Origin: Cynocephalus volans
Lineage: Eukaryota; Chordata; Mammalia; Dermoptera; Cynocephalidae
Assembly (NCBI RefSeq): GCF_027409185.1
Contig: NC_084462.1
Coordinates: 88,026,179-88,090,178 of the forward strand
Length of the DNA: 64,000 nucleotides
Direction of reading: 5' to 3'
The notes under the pieces were generated by a model that was not told the DNA's origin, ran no database searches, and saw nothing but the letters and a program-made list of their open reading frames with translations. Shown in pieces: positions 47,440 to 60,273 of the stretch (position 1 is its first letter; each line of letters starts with the position of its first letter). The position numbers were made by a program, and so were the translations under genes.

Positions 47440-48000
47440 CCATAGGTTCGGGACTCAATCCCACCAAGGCTGCCACCACTTCAGACGCAAGTCGCACAAC
47501 CGGCTACAAACCAGAGTTCCTGCAACCTCTCCCTTGGGTTCAATTAATTTGCTAGGACAGCTTCCAGGACTCAGGGAAACATTTACCTTTACTGGTTTAT
47601 TATAAAGGATACAGTTGAACAGCCAGATGAAGAGATGGATAAGGCAAAGTATGGGTGGGGGCATGGAGTTTCACGCCACCCTCCCAGAACCTTCCTTGTG
47701 TTCAACAACCCAGAAGCTCATCAGATCTCATTGTTCTAGAGTTTTTACAGAGCTTGATCTCCAGCCTTCCCCACCCACTCAGAAGTCAGTGGGTGGGATT
47801 TAAAGTTTAACGCTGTAATCACTGGGTCTTTCCAGGGACCAGCCCCAGTCTGAGGCATTCTAGGGGCCCCGCCCTAAGTCACCTCATTAGCATAAACTCA
47901 GGTGTCTTCAAAAGGGGACACTCCTATCACTCAAGAAATCCCAAGGATTTTAGGAATCTGTGACAGGAACTAGGGACGAAGGCCAATATATTTTATATTA
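47440..48000 (-). mobile_element. Ancient LTR, minus orientation
   Basis: TTTACTGGTTTATTATAAAGGATACAGTTGAACAGCCAGATG, TTCAACAACCCAGAAGCTC, CACCTCATTAGCATAAACTCAGG and CACTCAAGAAATCCCAAGGATTTTAGGAATCTGTG match a widespread old placental LTR. AATAAA reads on the minus strand at about 47,600. I do not recall its name. Confidence 0.6.
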
Positions 48001-48124
48001 CACTGCATTCTCCCAATGATCGCATCTTATATAAAATAGTACAATGTCAAAACCAGGAAATTGACATTGGTATGATACTGTTAATTAGGTCAAATACAGA
48101 TTTTACCAGTTTTAAAATGCACTC

Positions 48125-48500
48125 TGCTATGGATCAAATGTTTGTGTCCCCCTCAAATCATATGTTGAAACCCTCACCCCCAACATGATAGTATGAGGAG
48201 GTGGAACCTTTGGGAGGTGATAAGGTTTAGATGAGGTCATGAGGGTGGAGCTTCCATGACAGGATAAGTGTCCTTATATGAGGAAGAGACCAAAGCACTC
48301 TCTCTCTCTCCACCATGAGAGGATACAGCAAGAAGGGGGCCATCAGCAAACCTGGAAGAGAGCTCTCACTAGGCAGTAAATCTGCCAGCACTTTCATCTT
48401 GAACATTTCAGCCTCCAGAACGGTGAAAAAAAGTGTTTGTTGTTTCAGCCACCCGGTCTACAGTATTTTGTTATAGCAGCCCAAGCTGAATAAGACAAAC
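48125..48500 (+). mobile_element. Ancient LTR-type repeat
   Basis: CTATGGATCAAATGTTTGTGTCCCCCTCAAATCATATGTTGAAACCC, GAGGAGGTGGAACCTTTGGGAGGTGATAAGG, GCCTCCAGAACGGTGA and TTTTGTTATAGCAGCCCAAGCTGAATAAGAC match a common placental repeat of LTR type; subfamily unsure. Confidence 0.6.
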
Positions 48501-48551
48501 TCATTTGTGTGTTTGTGTATAATTATATGCAGTTTTGTCCCACACAGAGGT

Positions 48552-48671
48552 GTTTTTTTTCTTTTTTTCTTTTTGTCTTTTTCGTGACCGGCACTCAGCC
48601 AGTGAGTGCACCGGCCATTCCTATATAGGATCCGAACCCGCGGCAGGAGCGTCGCCGCACTCCCAGCGCCG
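48552..48671 (-). mobile_element. GC-rich dimeric SINE subfamily, 5'-truncated
   Basis: Minus strand: GGCGCTGGGAGTGCGGCGACGCTCCTGCCGCGGGTTCGGATCCTATATAGGAATGGCCGGTGCACTCACTGGCTGAGTGCCGGTCACGAAAAAGAC plus A-rich tail. It differs from the other dimers by the GACGCTCC-GCCGCGG block and the CGGTCACGAAAAAG end. Duplication CACACAGAGGT at 48,541-48,551 and 48,672-48,682. Confidence 0.85.
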
Positions 48672-48739
48672 CACACAGAGGTTTGTATTTCCCTCACCAG
48701 AATCAAGACACCCAGCCGTTCCATCACCACCAAGGAAAT

Positions 48740-49480
48740 CCCTCATACTATACCATGAAGTACAGTTGCACCCCTCCCCCACCCCATGCTTAACACCCTG
48801 AATTAGCAACCACTAATTTATTCTACATCTCTATAATTATGTTATCTTGAGAATGTTACATAATTTTCACTCAGCAAATACCCTGAGATACATCCAAGTT
48901 GCTGCGTGTGTAATAATTCTTGCATTTTCATTGCTGAGTAGTGTGCTGTTGTATAGATACAGCCCAGTTTGTTTACCCATTTGCCCACTGAAAGACATAT
49001 GGGTTATTTACAGTTTGGGCTATTACAAACAAGGCTGCTGTAAACATTCATGTACAGGATTTTGCATGAATAAAAGTTTTCATTTTTCTGGGATAAATTC
49101 CTCAAAATTGCTGGTAATTGCTGGTTTGTGTAATAAGTACATGTTTAGTCTTCTAAGAAACTAACAAACTGTTTTTCAGAATGGTACCATTTTATATTCC
49201 CACCAAGAATATATGAGGGATCCAGTTCCTCCACCTCTTTGTCAGCATTTGGTATTATCATCGTTTTTTATTTTAGCCATTCTAATTGATGTGCAGTGAT
49301 ATCTTGTTATGGTTTAAATTTGCATCTCCCTAATGGATAACGATGTTGAACATCTTTTCATGAGCTCATTTGCCATTTGTATATACTCTTTGGTGAGTAG
49401 CAATTTAGGTTTTTTAATATAGGTTTTGCACATTTCTTATTTTTTCATAGATTTTTCTCTCTTCTTATTTTAATTGGCAT
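48740..49480 (-). mobile_element. Antisense L1M 3' region
   Basis: TTAGCAACCACTAATTTATTCTAC, TGAGTAGTGTGCTGTTGTATAG, GGCTGCTGTAAACATTCATGTACAGG, CAGAATGGTACCATTTTATATTCCCACC and TTGAACATCTTTTCATGAGC are antisense L1M. Confidence 0.85.
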
Positions 49481-49536
49481 ATTTTTAAAAATGCCATCTT
49501 TCAATTAGATATTGTATAAATAAGAACTCAATTTTG

Positions 49537-49682
49537 GGCCGAGCCCGTGGCGCATTCAGGAGAGTGCGGCGCTGGGAGCGCGGTGACGCTCCCGCCGCGG
49601 ATTCGGATCCTATATGGGAATGGCCGGTGTGCTCACTGGCTGAGTGCCTGGTCACGAAAAAGACACACACACACACACAAAA
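49537..49682 (+). mobile_element. GC-rich dimeric SINE subfamily, full-length
   Basis: GGCCGAGCCCGTGGCGCATTCAGGAGAGTGCGGCGCTGGGAGCGCGG, then TGACGCTCCCGCCGCGGATTCGGATCC, second monomer GGAATGGCCGGTGTGCTCACTGGCTGAGTGCC and end GGTCACGAAAAAGAC with an (AC)n and A tail. Perfect duplication AAGAACTCAATTTTG (49,522-49,536; 49,683-49,697). Confidence 0.92.
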
Positions 49683-49697
49683 AAGAACTCAATTTTG

Positions 49698-51130
49698 TAC
49701 CACACTACCTTAAAGAATTTCTTTAGCTTTTTAAATGTTAGAGGCTTTTAACCAGGAATATCATGATCAAATCTGTGCTTTTGAAAACATCGCTTTGACT
49801 ATTCTGTAGAGATTAGATTGGAGGAGGCCAGGAGCAGATGAGGGACGGCCAGTTAGAAGGCTTCTTCATTAGTCTAGGTGAATGGTGATGATGGCTTGGA
49901 CCAGAATAGGGTGGTAGCCATGGAGGTGGAGTGAATTTGACAGATGAGAGATTTATTTTGGAAGTAGAACTGGATCTGAACAGATTGGATTAAGCAGGTG
50001 TTGAGGGAAGTGAAGGGGATGGAAGAGTCCAGGTTTATGCTTGAGCTTTTGGATGGATGGATGTATAAATAAATAATGGATGGATGGATGGGGAGATGAT
50101 GCATGGAGATGGGGAAGACCAAAAGGAGAACAGATTTTTAGGGAAAGACTAAAATTCAGTTTTGCAACATGTTAAGTTTGAGGTGCCTGAGAGCCATGCA
50201 AGGGCATTTGTCAGATAGGCAGTTGGAAATAAGATTTTGGAGCTCAGAAGACAAGGGAGGGACTGATGGTGTAAATTTGACGTGGGATTTATATGTACAC
50301 AGATATCACACAGGTAACATTTAAAGCAATAGAAATGGACAAGGCCACCTAGAAAGGAGAGGAAAGGCCGGCAACACCCTGAAGCATGCAACATTTAAGG
50401 GCTGGGTGGAGGAGACAAATATCCAGAGAGGTGGAAGGAAGACAGTAAGAGGCCATGTCTCAGAAGCCCAGAGAAACTGTGTGTCTCAAGGACAAAGTAG
50501 TCACAAATCAAATGACACCGAGAGGACAAGAAAGATAACTGGAAACAAAAAAGTCTATTGTATTTGGCCACTTGAAAAGTTCGATCCATTTTTACTCAGA
50601 ATTCAAGCTCCAAGAATAGTGTTTCCCCTCCCTGCAGCTGCTTCTGCACCGCTTTAACTCAGGGTGATGTCTTAATCACCCCCCTTTTTTTTGCTTATCT
50701 GTGTTTCTTTATCTCTCTACAACAATAAATATATGTAGCAATAAAAAAAATCCATTGAGTTCAGTGATAACATTTGCCCATTCCTGAGCACAGTGTGGCC
50801 AGCCAGGGTGGCGGGGGCATCACTATAAGATGCTGCTAAGGAAACAGTGGCAGGAAAATTACTAATAATACTTTGTGCCACTTATTCTGCACACCCTTGG
50901 CCTTGTTCTGGACTACTGAGCTGGGAACTCTGTCTGAGGCCGAGGCTCTATTGCCTGGATCAAGGGGCAGAAAGAACTGAGGGTTCTTTTGCCGTATCTA
51001 CCTGGAGGTTGACTGAAGTTTTGGGTTGCTAAGTGCACTGTTTAATTTAGAAGCCCTTTTATCTCGGATCTCATGGTCACGGTTTTTAACAAGGGGAAAG
51101 AAGGGGTGGAATTAATTAAGCCTAGAGGAA
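49698..51130. other. Intergenic and upstream region of HDC
   Basis: Non-coding, with a degenerate (ATGG)n patch at about 50,050-50,098. CG content rises towards 50,900-51,330. Nothing else is recognised; distal HDC control elements could lie here but cannot be seen by motif. Confidence 0.5.
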
Positions 51131-51141
51131 GGGACTTTGAA

Positions 51142-51188
51142 GGGCGGAGCTAACTAAGGTGGAAGAAAGGAAAGCGCTTAAAATAAAG
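51142..51188 (+). promoter_or_regulatory. HDC: HDC core promoter (GC box and TATA-like element)
   Basis: GGGCGG (51,142-51,147) lies about 30 bp upstream of a TATA-like TTAAAATAAAG (51,178-51,188). Transcription would then begin near 51,210-51,220, giving a 5' UTR of about 120 bp. A GC box plus a TATA-like box is consistent with what is known of the human HDC promoter. Confidence 0.65.
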
Positions 51189-51334
51189 GGCCCACACTGG
51201 CTGCCAGGGAGGTGTAGGATCAGCAGGCAGGAAGCTGGGCTGCTCTGCCGCCTTCTGCCACCTTTCACTGCACACCCACAGCCTCTCCCCTCCTGTGTGT
51301 GTGTCTGTGAGAAGGAGCCAGAGCCCCCAGGGAG

Positions 51335-51365
51335 ATGATGGGGCCCGAGGAGTACAGACAGAGAG
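51335..51365 (+). CDS. HDC: HDC coding exon 1, residues 1-10
   Basis: Encodes [10 protein letters not shown] plus one base; donor GAGAG|GTGAGC. Two consecutive ATGs are available; the second gives a protein one residue shorter. Human has E at position 3 where this has G. Confidence 0.93.
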
Positions 51366-52845
51366 GTGAGCATCCCCAGTCCTCTTCCCTGTGGCCGCTC
51401 CTGCAGGGACAGCTGCTGGGGGGTGGCCCTTTTAGATTTTAGGGTGTGGTTTGGCTGGTTTGTTAGAATTGCCTTCTGAGAGTTGGCTTCAGCAATATTT
51501 TTCCTGAGAAAGGAATGTGGGATCCAAGTTTAAAACTTCTCTCAAGCTCTCTTTCATGCTGCCTCTCATATACCCACCCTCATACACATCCCCACGACCA
51601 TGCCTCGCTTCGTCTCTCTACTTTCTGCAAAATAGAGGATTTGGATTCCTGATCCACTAAATGTGTAAAAAGGGGTTATTCATATTATGAAATAGAAAAA
51701 AAATTTCCCTAAGTATTCTGTAGGCACTGCAAAATCTTTTCTTCCTTCACATTCATTTCTCTGTGTGTGAATCTGTTAGTAGTGTCCTTTCATGTAGTTA
51801 TTCATCCCATAAATATTTAGTAAGTGTCTGCTATGTATCAAGCAAAAATGGTTATCCCGTTTTCAGGCATGACTCCCCTTAGAGGGGAAGTAGGTAGTTG
51901 CTTCCAAGAGAATCTTGAATGTCTTTATTTCTGTCATTTTTTATGTGTTCATCCCCATTGGTAGGTCAGATTGCCTAAAACTCCTTTGCTGTCTTGTTCT
52001 CTGTTAAAACCTAACTTTTTATCTCCCTCCTGCACAGAGAGGGGTGAGTTATAGCTTTTACACTTTAATATGCATTAGCGTATTCCATTGTTTTCCAAAG
52101 GCACATTTAGCCGAGAGCAAGGTTCCTGTGGACTTATATCCTGTGAGTGGAACACAAATTCATTTAGTACTGTCTCTGGACAAGTGGAAGGCTAGGTCCA
52201 GATCTCCAGAGCTCTGGTGGGGCACTGCTGGCGTCCCAAAAGGCTCCGGGCTGTGGGAGGGTTGGAGGAAAGCAGGAGGAAGAGAGGAGGGTGTGGAAAT
52301 ATGTCCCTGTCTCCTCAGTTTTGTTTGGAGCTGGTTCTGTTCAGAATAACTGTGTGTGAACTGATGCAGAGGGAAGAAATCGGATTTCTGCTCCTTTATT
52401 TATTTATTTATTTTTCTTTTTTGCAAGAGGAGAAGAAACCTAGGGAACACTAAGAAAGGGTTATGGATATTGAGAGAAACAGAGATACACCCCCCCGAAA
52501 GGGAGAGAAACAATAAAAGAGAGAGACAAGAGAGCAAGTGACAGAGGCATTTAAGACTGAGACCCTCTCTTGGAGAAATGAAAGGGAAAAAAGAATAAGT
52601 AATGTACAGTGTTCTCAGAGTATTCGACTTGGCTTTTTTTTTTTTTCTTCCTTATTCATTTGTTCATTCACTTGGTACATTTTTTGAGTGTCTAAAAAAT
52701 GTTCTAAGCACTAAGATGTTGGTGGAGACAGTGGGGAGAGACGGCACCACATTTCCCTGAGATTTTAGGCTAGTGCAGGGGTTCTTGGTCTGGGCCTATG
52801 GTTGTGTTTCAGGGATTCCACGAACCTCAGAAATTATACAAAAAA

Positions 52846-52885
<40 letters not shown>

Positions 52886-55800
52886 GCTTATAGTTTAAAT
52901 CAGATTCTTGAAGAACATGAATCCCAAAAAGTTCAGGGATGACTGATCCAATAGGAATGGTGAACAAAGAGATTTTTTTGTCCTTTATCAGAACTGGGTG
53001 TGGCAACTTGCCATCTGTGCTCACAAAGAATATGGGGTAAATTAATTTATTCCTGTAAAGCAATGAATTAATAGATGTTTTGTTTCTGAGAAGAAACGAA
53101 AGGCAGGAGAGATGATCAGACATGTGGATAAGTGAAGGGGGAAGAAAAAGAAATATTTCACTTTGGTGCTAGAGTTTTGTGCTTTGGAGATTTTCCCTCT
53201 TGTTCATTAACTCACTCATACATCCCCTTCGTCATTTCATTCACTCTCTTATTTTTTTTTGTTCTGAGGACAAGGTCATGCCAGGGATCAAGTCCTCACT
53301 TTGGCCCATGGATCCATCTCTTCTTCACCCAGTCTCTTGGCCCGACCATAGAGGGACAAGCTTGAATTGGTCAGGCCCAGTCAGGGGCTGTGAGCCTGGT
53401 CCCTCTGCCTTCCTTCTAGGGAGAGAGATGGTGGATTACATCTGCAAGTACCTGACCACTGTGCGGGAGAGGCGCGTGACTCCAGATGTGCAGCCTGGCT
53501 ACCTGCGTGCCCTGCTGCCTGAGAGCGCTCCTGAGGAACCTGACAGCTGGGACAGCATCTTTGGAGACATTGAGCGAATCATCATGCCTGGGGTGAGATA
53601 CAGTGACTGCAAGCAGGATTCTGGGTTTTGGGCACAGGAGGGTGCATAGTGGCCTAAAGAAAGGCCTGCCTTGCATCAGTCTGGGATGACAATGTGTCCT
53701 TCAGCCACATAGCCACCAATATCCAAGCCCATCTTCTGAGCATGTGGAGGGCCAGGACTTTGACTGGAAGTAGGTTTCTGGTGCCAGTGCTGGCCTGTAT
53801 TGTTGGGGGGGTGGGGAGGGGCAAAGAGTTGTGTTGGGGGAACAACAACTGCATCCCTGGGCATGTTCTGGCAGAAGTGTAGAAATCTAAGGAGAAGGGC
53901 TGAGAAGTGAAAATTGGATCTGGGAGGAAAAGATAACCAGAGAGCAAGACAAGAGACAGGAGTCTGGAGACAGTCCCTGGGCCCTGATGGGCAGAGCCAG
54001 GGCCTCCCCTGCACAGCGTCTAAGAGCATGCCAAAGATGAGGAAGGCAGACGAGAACACCACCCACCGAGGCACCCTGGTTTTCAGGCTGGGAGGCTGGG
54101 AAGCTGAGTGTGCCCCCTCAGCTGCCTCCTTTCTCCTCTGTGAGGTCTCCAAGGGGAGGTCTGGAGCAGGAGGGGCTTTTCCTGAATCGCTGCTGATACT
54201 CTCGGTGAGAGAGGGTGCAGCCTGGAATAGCGCTGGTGGGGCCAGAGAACAGAAGGAAGCTGGCCGATGTGCCTGGCTTGAGCTGGAATCCACACAATGG
54301 GCTGCTCTTGTGCAAATCGCACCAATTATTTCCAGGCAAGGGCTCCCCGCTGTGTACCAGGCACTGTACTAGCCCTATTATAGGCTAGCTTGCTCAACCC
54401 TCACCATGACTATGTTTTACAGATGAGGAAACTGAGAATCAGAGAAGCTAATTGTCTTGCCCAAAGTCATAGAATTAGTAGCTGTCAGATCCAGGATTTT
54501 AACCCAGTCCAGTCTTACTCCAAAGGCTCTGCCCTTTCTCCTGCACTGTCTTACCTCTGCTGCTGAGCGACTGAGCGCACATAGGTTGAGCTTGGGCATT
54601 TGTGTTCTGAACAGTGTGTGACTTGAGATTTGTTTTTGTCGTCCCCAGAGAGATTTGGATTTAGATGTGACAGAAGCATGTTGGGAGGTGGGGGTGAGAA
54701 AATATTCAGACTCAGAGAGTGATACTCATCTCTCTTTGACCATTTGGCCTGTTTCACAAGCATCTTTTGAAAATTTTAATATCAGGATCCCCATACAGGC
54801 CAGCCGCCAAAGAAAAAAAAAAAAGAAAAAATTTTAATATCAGTAAAGCTTTACCATGGAGGCTAGCCCCCGATAAGATTATCTCATGGGTTCCGTTCTG
54901 TAAAATGTAATCTCCTGAGGGCCTAACTGTAATCTGGGGGCGAGACTGAGAGCAGCTGTCAGAAGAGGTGGAAATGAGCTGACTCATTTGATTGAAAGGA
55001 ATTTCAGGAGTTGCTGGGGGTGTGGTCAGAGAGGCTCATTTCTGGACAGAGAGGTCTGACTGTTTTTGATAAGGGCTCCTCTGGCTTATCTTATCTCATT
55101 TATCTTACAAGAACAGACAATTGCCTCTTGATAGGACCAGGAGGTAGAAGCCCTTCTCTGGGGTTTCCAAAATACTGTCACTAAGCACAGCGATAATGAG
55201 GGCCCAATCTTTCTTCTCATCTCACAGGCTGCACCAGCCCTGAGAGTTGGCCCAAAAGCAGTTGGCCCTTTGCTTTCTCATTTTGGTTAGTGATTCATTG
55301 AAAACTGGATTAATTTTTCTCATCTGGCTACCTCCTAGACACTTTAATTCCAACCTGGTTAGAGAAACCTTGTTTACTTTTCATGAGAAAGAGAGAGCAG
55401 TCTGGTGGGTGGAGGCAGGATACCAACCTGCTTAGGTGTTTGGGCTTTGGAGTCAGACAGCCTTGGGTTCCTGTCCTGGCACTGTCATCTGTCCCTATGA
55501 GGTATGTGTGACCATGGGTATGCTGCCTCTGTCAGCCCAAATTCTCATCTGTAAAATAGGAATAATGGTAGAACCTACCCCACAGGGGTCCTGTGAGAAT
55601 TAAATAAGGTACAGCATGGGAAGTGGAAGATATTGCTATTATCTACTTGATGTTCTGCTGGTGAAAATCATAGGAAAAGATTTGATTATCTGAATAAAGT
55701 CAGGATATGTAATGTGTCTACCACCACATGATTAGTTTTCCCTTAACATTAGTGCTTCACATTTTGCAAATTTCTTGCCCATGCCCATCCACACAACAAC

Positions 55801-58800
55801 CCTAGGAGACAGGATTTATTTTACAGTGGGAAACTGAGGTTGAGAGAGGTACAGGAGAGGATCCTAGTTTTATGGAGTCTGAAGTGTATACACATTTTGA
55901 GACCCCACTTAAGAAAATAAAAACCTAAGAATGAATCTCAGAAGAGACCTGTGCAAACATGGTCGGGACCTTGGAGCTTCACAGTAAATATACACAGTCA
56001 TATAGCTAGTTAGAGACAGAGGTAGTACTGGAACCTGTGTTCTTGGGCTTAACTCCTATGCTCCTTCCATTTTACATGATGTCCAGGACATGGTTTTTGC
56101 TCTTGAAGGATTGTAAGAATTTTTGCACATTAAGTAACAGGATAATGCACTACGGTGTTATCTCATGAGTTCTCAGTAGGGTGAAACATCTAGTATTACA
56201 GTGTTTCATGGACTCAGGGAAGGGATCAAAGGGAATTGTGGGAGCTGGGAAAGGGTTTGAGGAGGAAATGAATATTTAGTAGCTAAGAATTAACATGCTT
56301 TGGAGGGTCTTGTCTGTATGGGGAGTGCCTTCCTGTCAAGGGACACAGCATTGCTGAAAGACAAGAATGCAGAGATGAACAGGACTTGCTTGCAGAGCAG
56401 TGAGATGAGGAGAGATGAGATATCTGTGAGGCAGATGAGCCACTGGGGATGCTTCTGAGTCCTGTTAGGGGCAGCCTGCCTTCTGCCTAGCTCCTCCTTA
56501 CATCTGGTTTTACTTACGGGCTCAGGGGTTAGCCTGGAGATTGGCCTCTCATCCGTGACCTCTCCTCTCCTTGCTCTATCCCCCCTGGGACACTAAGGAC
56601 AGCTTTGAACCCATTCACTCTGACCCTTCGCAGGAGCTGCATGCCCAGAGAGCTCACTGCTTCGTAAAACAAAGCTGCTTTTTGCAGGAAACTGGATAAG
56701 ATATGCATTCCATTCTTCTGGAGCTCATAGTCTCCCCTTCCTTTTATTACTGGGCAGGGATGGCATGGGGGATAAGCTTTGGAGACTTATGTGATCACTA
56801 CCCAGAATCTCACAACTTTAATTCTACAGCAGTTTCATTTTGCATACTCCTTCTGGTCTTTGCATATATGCGAAGGCTCTACTGATGAACTAGGTTAGAA
56901 TATGAGCAAGAACCATTATGTCTTGTTTTCCAAGAGTTGTGTCACTTACTTGTCTGTCTTCTTAAAAGTGTCGTTCCATCTCTGGAGTAGCACTTCCCTT
57001 GCCAGGGAGGGTCTCTGGAGGAGGAAAGTCTCCTGGAAATGCCTCCTGGTGCCAACTGTGTGCATGCTCTGCTTCCAGGTGGTACATTGGCAGAGCCCTC
57101 ATATGCATGCCTACTATCCAGCCCTCACTTCTTGGCCATCCCTGCTGGGAGACATGCTGGCTGACGCGATCAACTGCTTGGGGTTCACCTGGGTGAGTAG
57201 CAATGGCTGAAACTACTGGCAAGGGGAGTCATGGCAGGGAGTTGCATGCTAGGGCAGACATATTTTGTCCTGATCTCTGAACAGAGTTCCAAGATAAATA
57301 TTAATAATGGCTACATTCTTTAAGCTTAAGCTTTATAGAATTATGTCATCTAATCCTTTACTATGAAATCATGAATATTAGCCCATTTTGTAGTTGAGGA
57401 AATTGAAGCTTAGGTAGCTTATCTCCCTAAGATTACACAGCTTATTGAGACACGGATGAGATTTGGACTGAGATCTCATTATTGCCACAGTTTGTGACCT
57501 TAAGTAAGCACCTTGATGCCTGTTGAGTCACAACTTCCCCTGTGCTGTTGTCTTCAAGGAGTTAGAGATATGTTCCTAAGACTTCCCTAAATAACCCCTT
57601 AAGCACCACTCAAGTTTAAATTGTGCCAAGGGTCTCCTAGAACATCTTTATATTTCAAGCCTGAACTCTTAATAGGCTGTGTGTGAGGGGGGTCAGAGGG
57701 GGCATGGTGTGGGAGGGATGTTACTATCTTTTCCAGGAAGGAGTACTTTCTTTCTTAGTCCTAAAACTTTCTCCTGGGCTTTAGAGTGCTTCTCTGCTGG
57801 GTATTTTAGGGACTTGGGGAACCAAATCCAAGCCAATCATTTCTTGGGCTCTTTCTCCATAGAACCTTGGAGAACCCACCTTATAGGGGGAAGCATGAAT
57901 CCAAAGCCTCACGTTCTTTTCCTTTTCTGGTTTGGCAGAGGGGAGGGTGGGGATGGAGCACAGTACGACTGTTCTCCAGGGAGGTTCCCATTGATACCAT
58001 CAGGGCCAGGTGAGGGCCAGGGTAGAGACAGATGTATTTCTGGAGCTGATGGGGGTGTGTCTTGGTGCCCTGGGGCTGTGCAGACGAAGTTCCTTTCCCT
58101 CTTTCAGGCTTCCAGCCCTGCGTGCACAGAGCTAGAGATGAATGTCATGGACTGGCTGGCGAAAATGCTGGGACTCCCAGAGCACTTCCTGCACCACCAC
58201 CCCAGCAGCCAGGGGGGCGGCGTCTTGCAGGTGCCGCCATTGGCAAAGCTCCACCGAGCACAGGGGCTAAGTAGTGGTAGATAAACCAAACCCTTACCCG
58301 GCAGTTCTCCTGTTCTCCATGGAGTTTCCCATGTGCTACCCACACCATCGCCACCCACACTGCCAGCACCACAGGTTCCACCTACCCTTGGCCACTACTC
58401 CCACCTCAACTTTCCACTTCATTTACGCCGTCACCGGCACCTTCACCACACTTCCTCTCTCTTTTCTTTGAAAGAGATTAAAAAGTCAACACAGTATCAC
58501 ATTTCCTGTATCATTGGAAATGTTCAGGTTTCCTAGTTTATAATCTGACATCTCCCCTCTGTTATCCCATTTTACACCTCATGGCAGGAGAGGATAAGAG
58601 AAGGCAAGTATAGGACTTCTTTCCCTTCCTTTTGGGTTCAGGAGATCCTTGGCAGCAACAGAAATTAACAACATAAAGTGATTAATTTTCTCCCTAGACC
58701 CTATCTTTTGGCTCTCTGTCAAATGATGGTTCTTCAAATACTTCTTTTGGTTAAGAGTAATGCCACAGAAGGGAGCTTTCTGGGTGCCTCCCATAGACCA

Positions 58801-60220
58801 TATGTGTTGCTAGGTGATTTTGCATCTATAAACCCTTGACATTCATGAGACCTTGGTTTTGAGACCTTTAAGAATCCCCCAATTCTTGACTTCTACTGTA
58901 AAATGTAATTTTCCTGTTTTTATAATCTATAAAATAGAGATAATATTTCCCACAAAGAGTGAATGTACAGATTAAATGAATTCTTCTCTTAAATAAAAAT
59001 AGCCACAACCTCTGAGATGAGAACTGGGAAGTTTGCTGGGTCCACTTGCTAGCTGAGTGACTCTCTCTCTCACTCCACCTGCAGCAAGATTACAATCTGA
59101 ACCTCTCAAAAAAGACATATTGCTGCATGTTGTGGACCTTCTGGGTTTTCAGAAATTATATCGGGGAGAACATGCTAAATGTCTGCTGTACATGATCTTT
59201 TCATCTAATCTTGAGAACCCTGTAGGTACATAATATCATCTTCAGTTTTTGAGACAAGAATACTGAAGCTCAGAGAGGTTAAATAACTTGCCCTAGGTCA
59301 TGCAGTTGGTAAGTGGAAGAATGAAGATTCAAACCCAGGCCTGTCTAAATTTAAACCATGTTTCCCCCTGTAGTCAGTAGCTGTATGAACTTGAGTTAGT
59401 CCCATAACCTCTCTGAGCATCACTGTCCTCGTCTGTAGAATGACAAGAATCATAAGTATCTCAGAGGAGTGTTGTAAGGAGTGAGTGGGATGACAGAAAG
59501 TGTTTGTAAACTGTGAATTTCAATATAGATGGAAGGTGGTATGATGATGATGATGCTGGCTTCTTTGTTATGGAGTAATTTCCAGCCACTGAATATGCTG
59601 TGGGATCTGCTCCATACCACTCTTCATGACAGTGTCTGCCAGGCTTTTTAGAAGGATTCTATCAGCTGTAGGTTACCTGAAGATTTCATGAAGCACAGAC
59701 ACCAAAGACTGAGTGAATGACTGATGAGAAACCATAAAGACTCCCATGAAGTTGCTGAGGTGCCCCCAGCATGGCCAGAGCAAACTCCTCTCCAACCCTT
59801 GTTTGGATAATCTATACTACCATCCCAGGAGGCAGTTAAAGAGATGCTCTCCATTTTATAGATGGAAAAGAGTCTTCTGGAAGGGCAATAGTAGCCCAAG
59901 ATCACAAGAGCCATTGACATCAAAACCTGAGCCAAAGTCACCAGCTCCTCATATAGGCCAGGACTCTCTGGGATATTCCTGTGGGAATCAAACTCCATAT
60001 CCATAACCCATAAACGGGCATTTCTTTCTTTTAAATACATTTACGTGGGGAGCAAACTTATATCTATGAGGGACAGAACATTTCTGGTTTCTGTGGCCTC
60101 TCTAGTAGAGATGAAGGTATGATGTGCAAACTTGCTTTCGGAATGCAGAACAGGTATGCGAGCTGGAGAGGAGGGAGGGCCCCTTAGGCAGGAGTTGTGT
60201 ACTTCCTTATGAGGAGCGCG

Positions 60221-60273
<53 letters not shown>

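Larger units (their letters stand above)
53593..57078. other. HDC: HDC intron 2
   Basis: 3.5 kb of moderately GC-rich intron with three or more MIR remnants (about 54,340-54,530 minus; 55,430-55,650 plus; 55,745-55,850 minus) and one very short SINE insertion (54,786-54,828). A 205-codon open stretch on the minus strand (54,293-53,676) is chance: no conserved domain. Confidence 0.85.

Noticed and set aside
53179..53649. 156-codon frame as an alternative HDC start
   Set aside because: It includes exon 2 in frame but begins in the intron without promoter signals. Human HDC starts with MMEPEEY, which exon 1 here supplies.
53676..54293. 205-codon open stretch on the minus strand
   Set aside because: Lies wholly in HDC intron 2, has biased proline/serine composition and no recognisable domain; chance in GC-rich DNA.
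57679..58284. 201-codon open stretch on the plus strand overlapping HDC exon 4
   Set aside because: Reads through the true acceptor and donor of exon 4; only the exon 4 part is coding.
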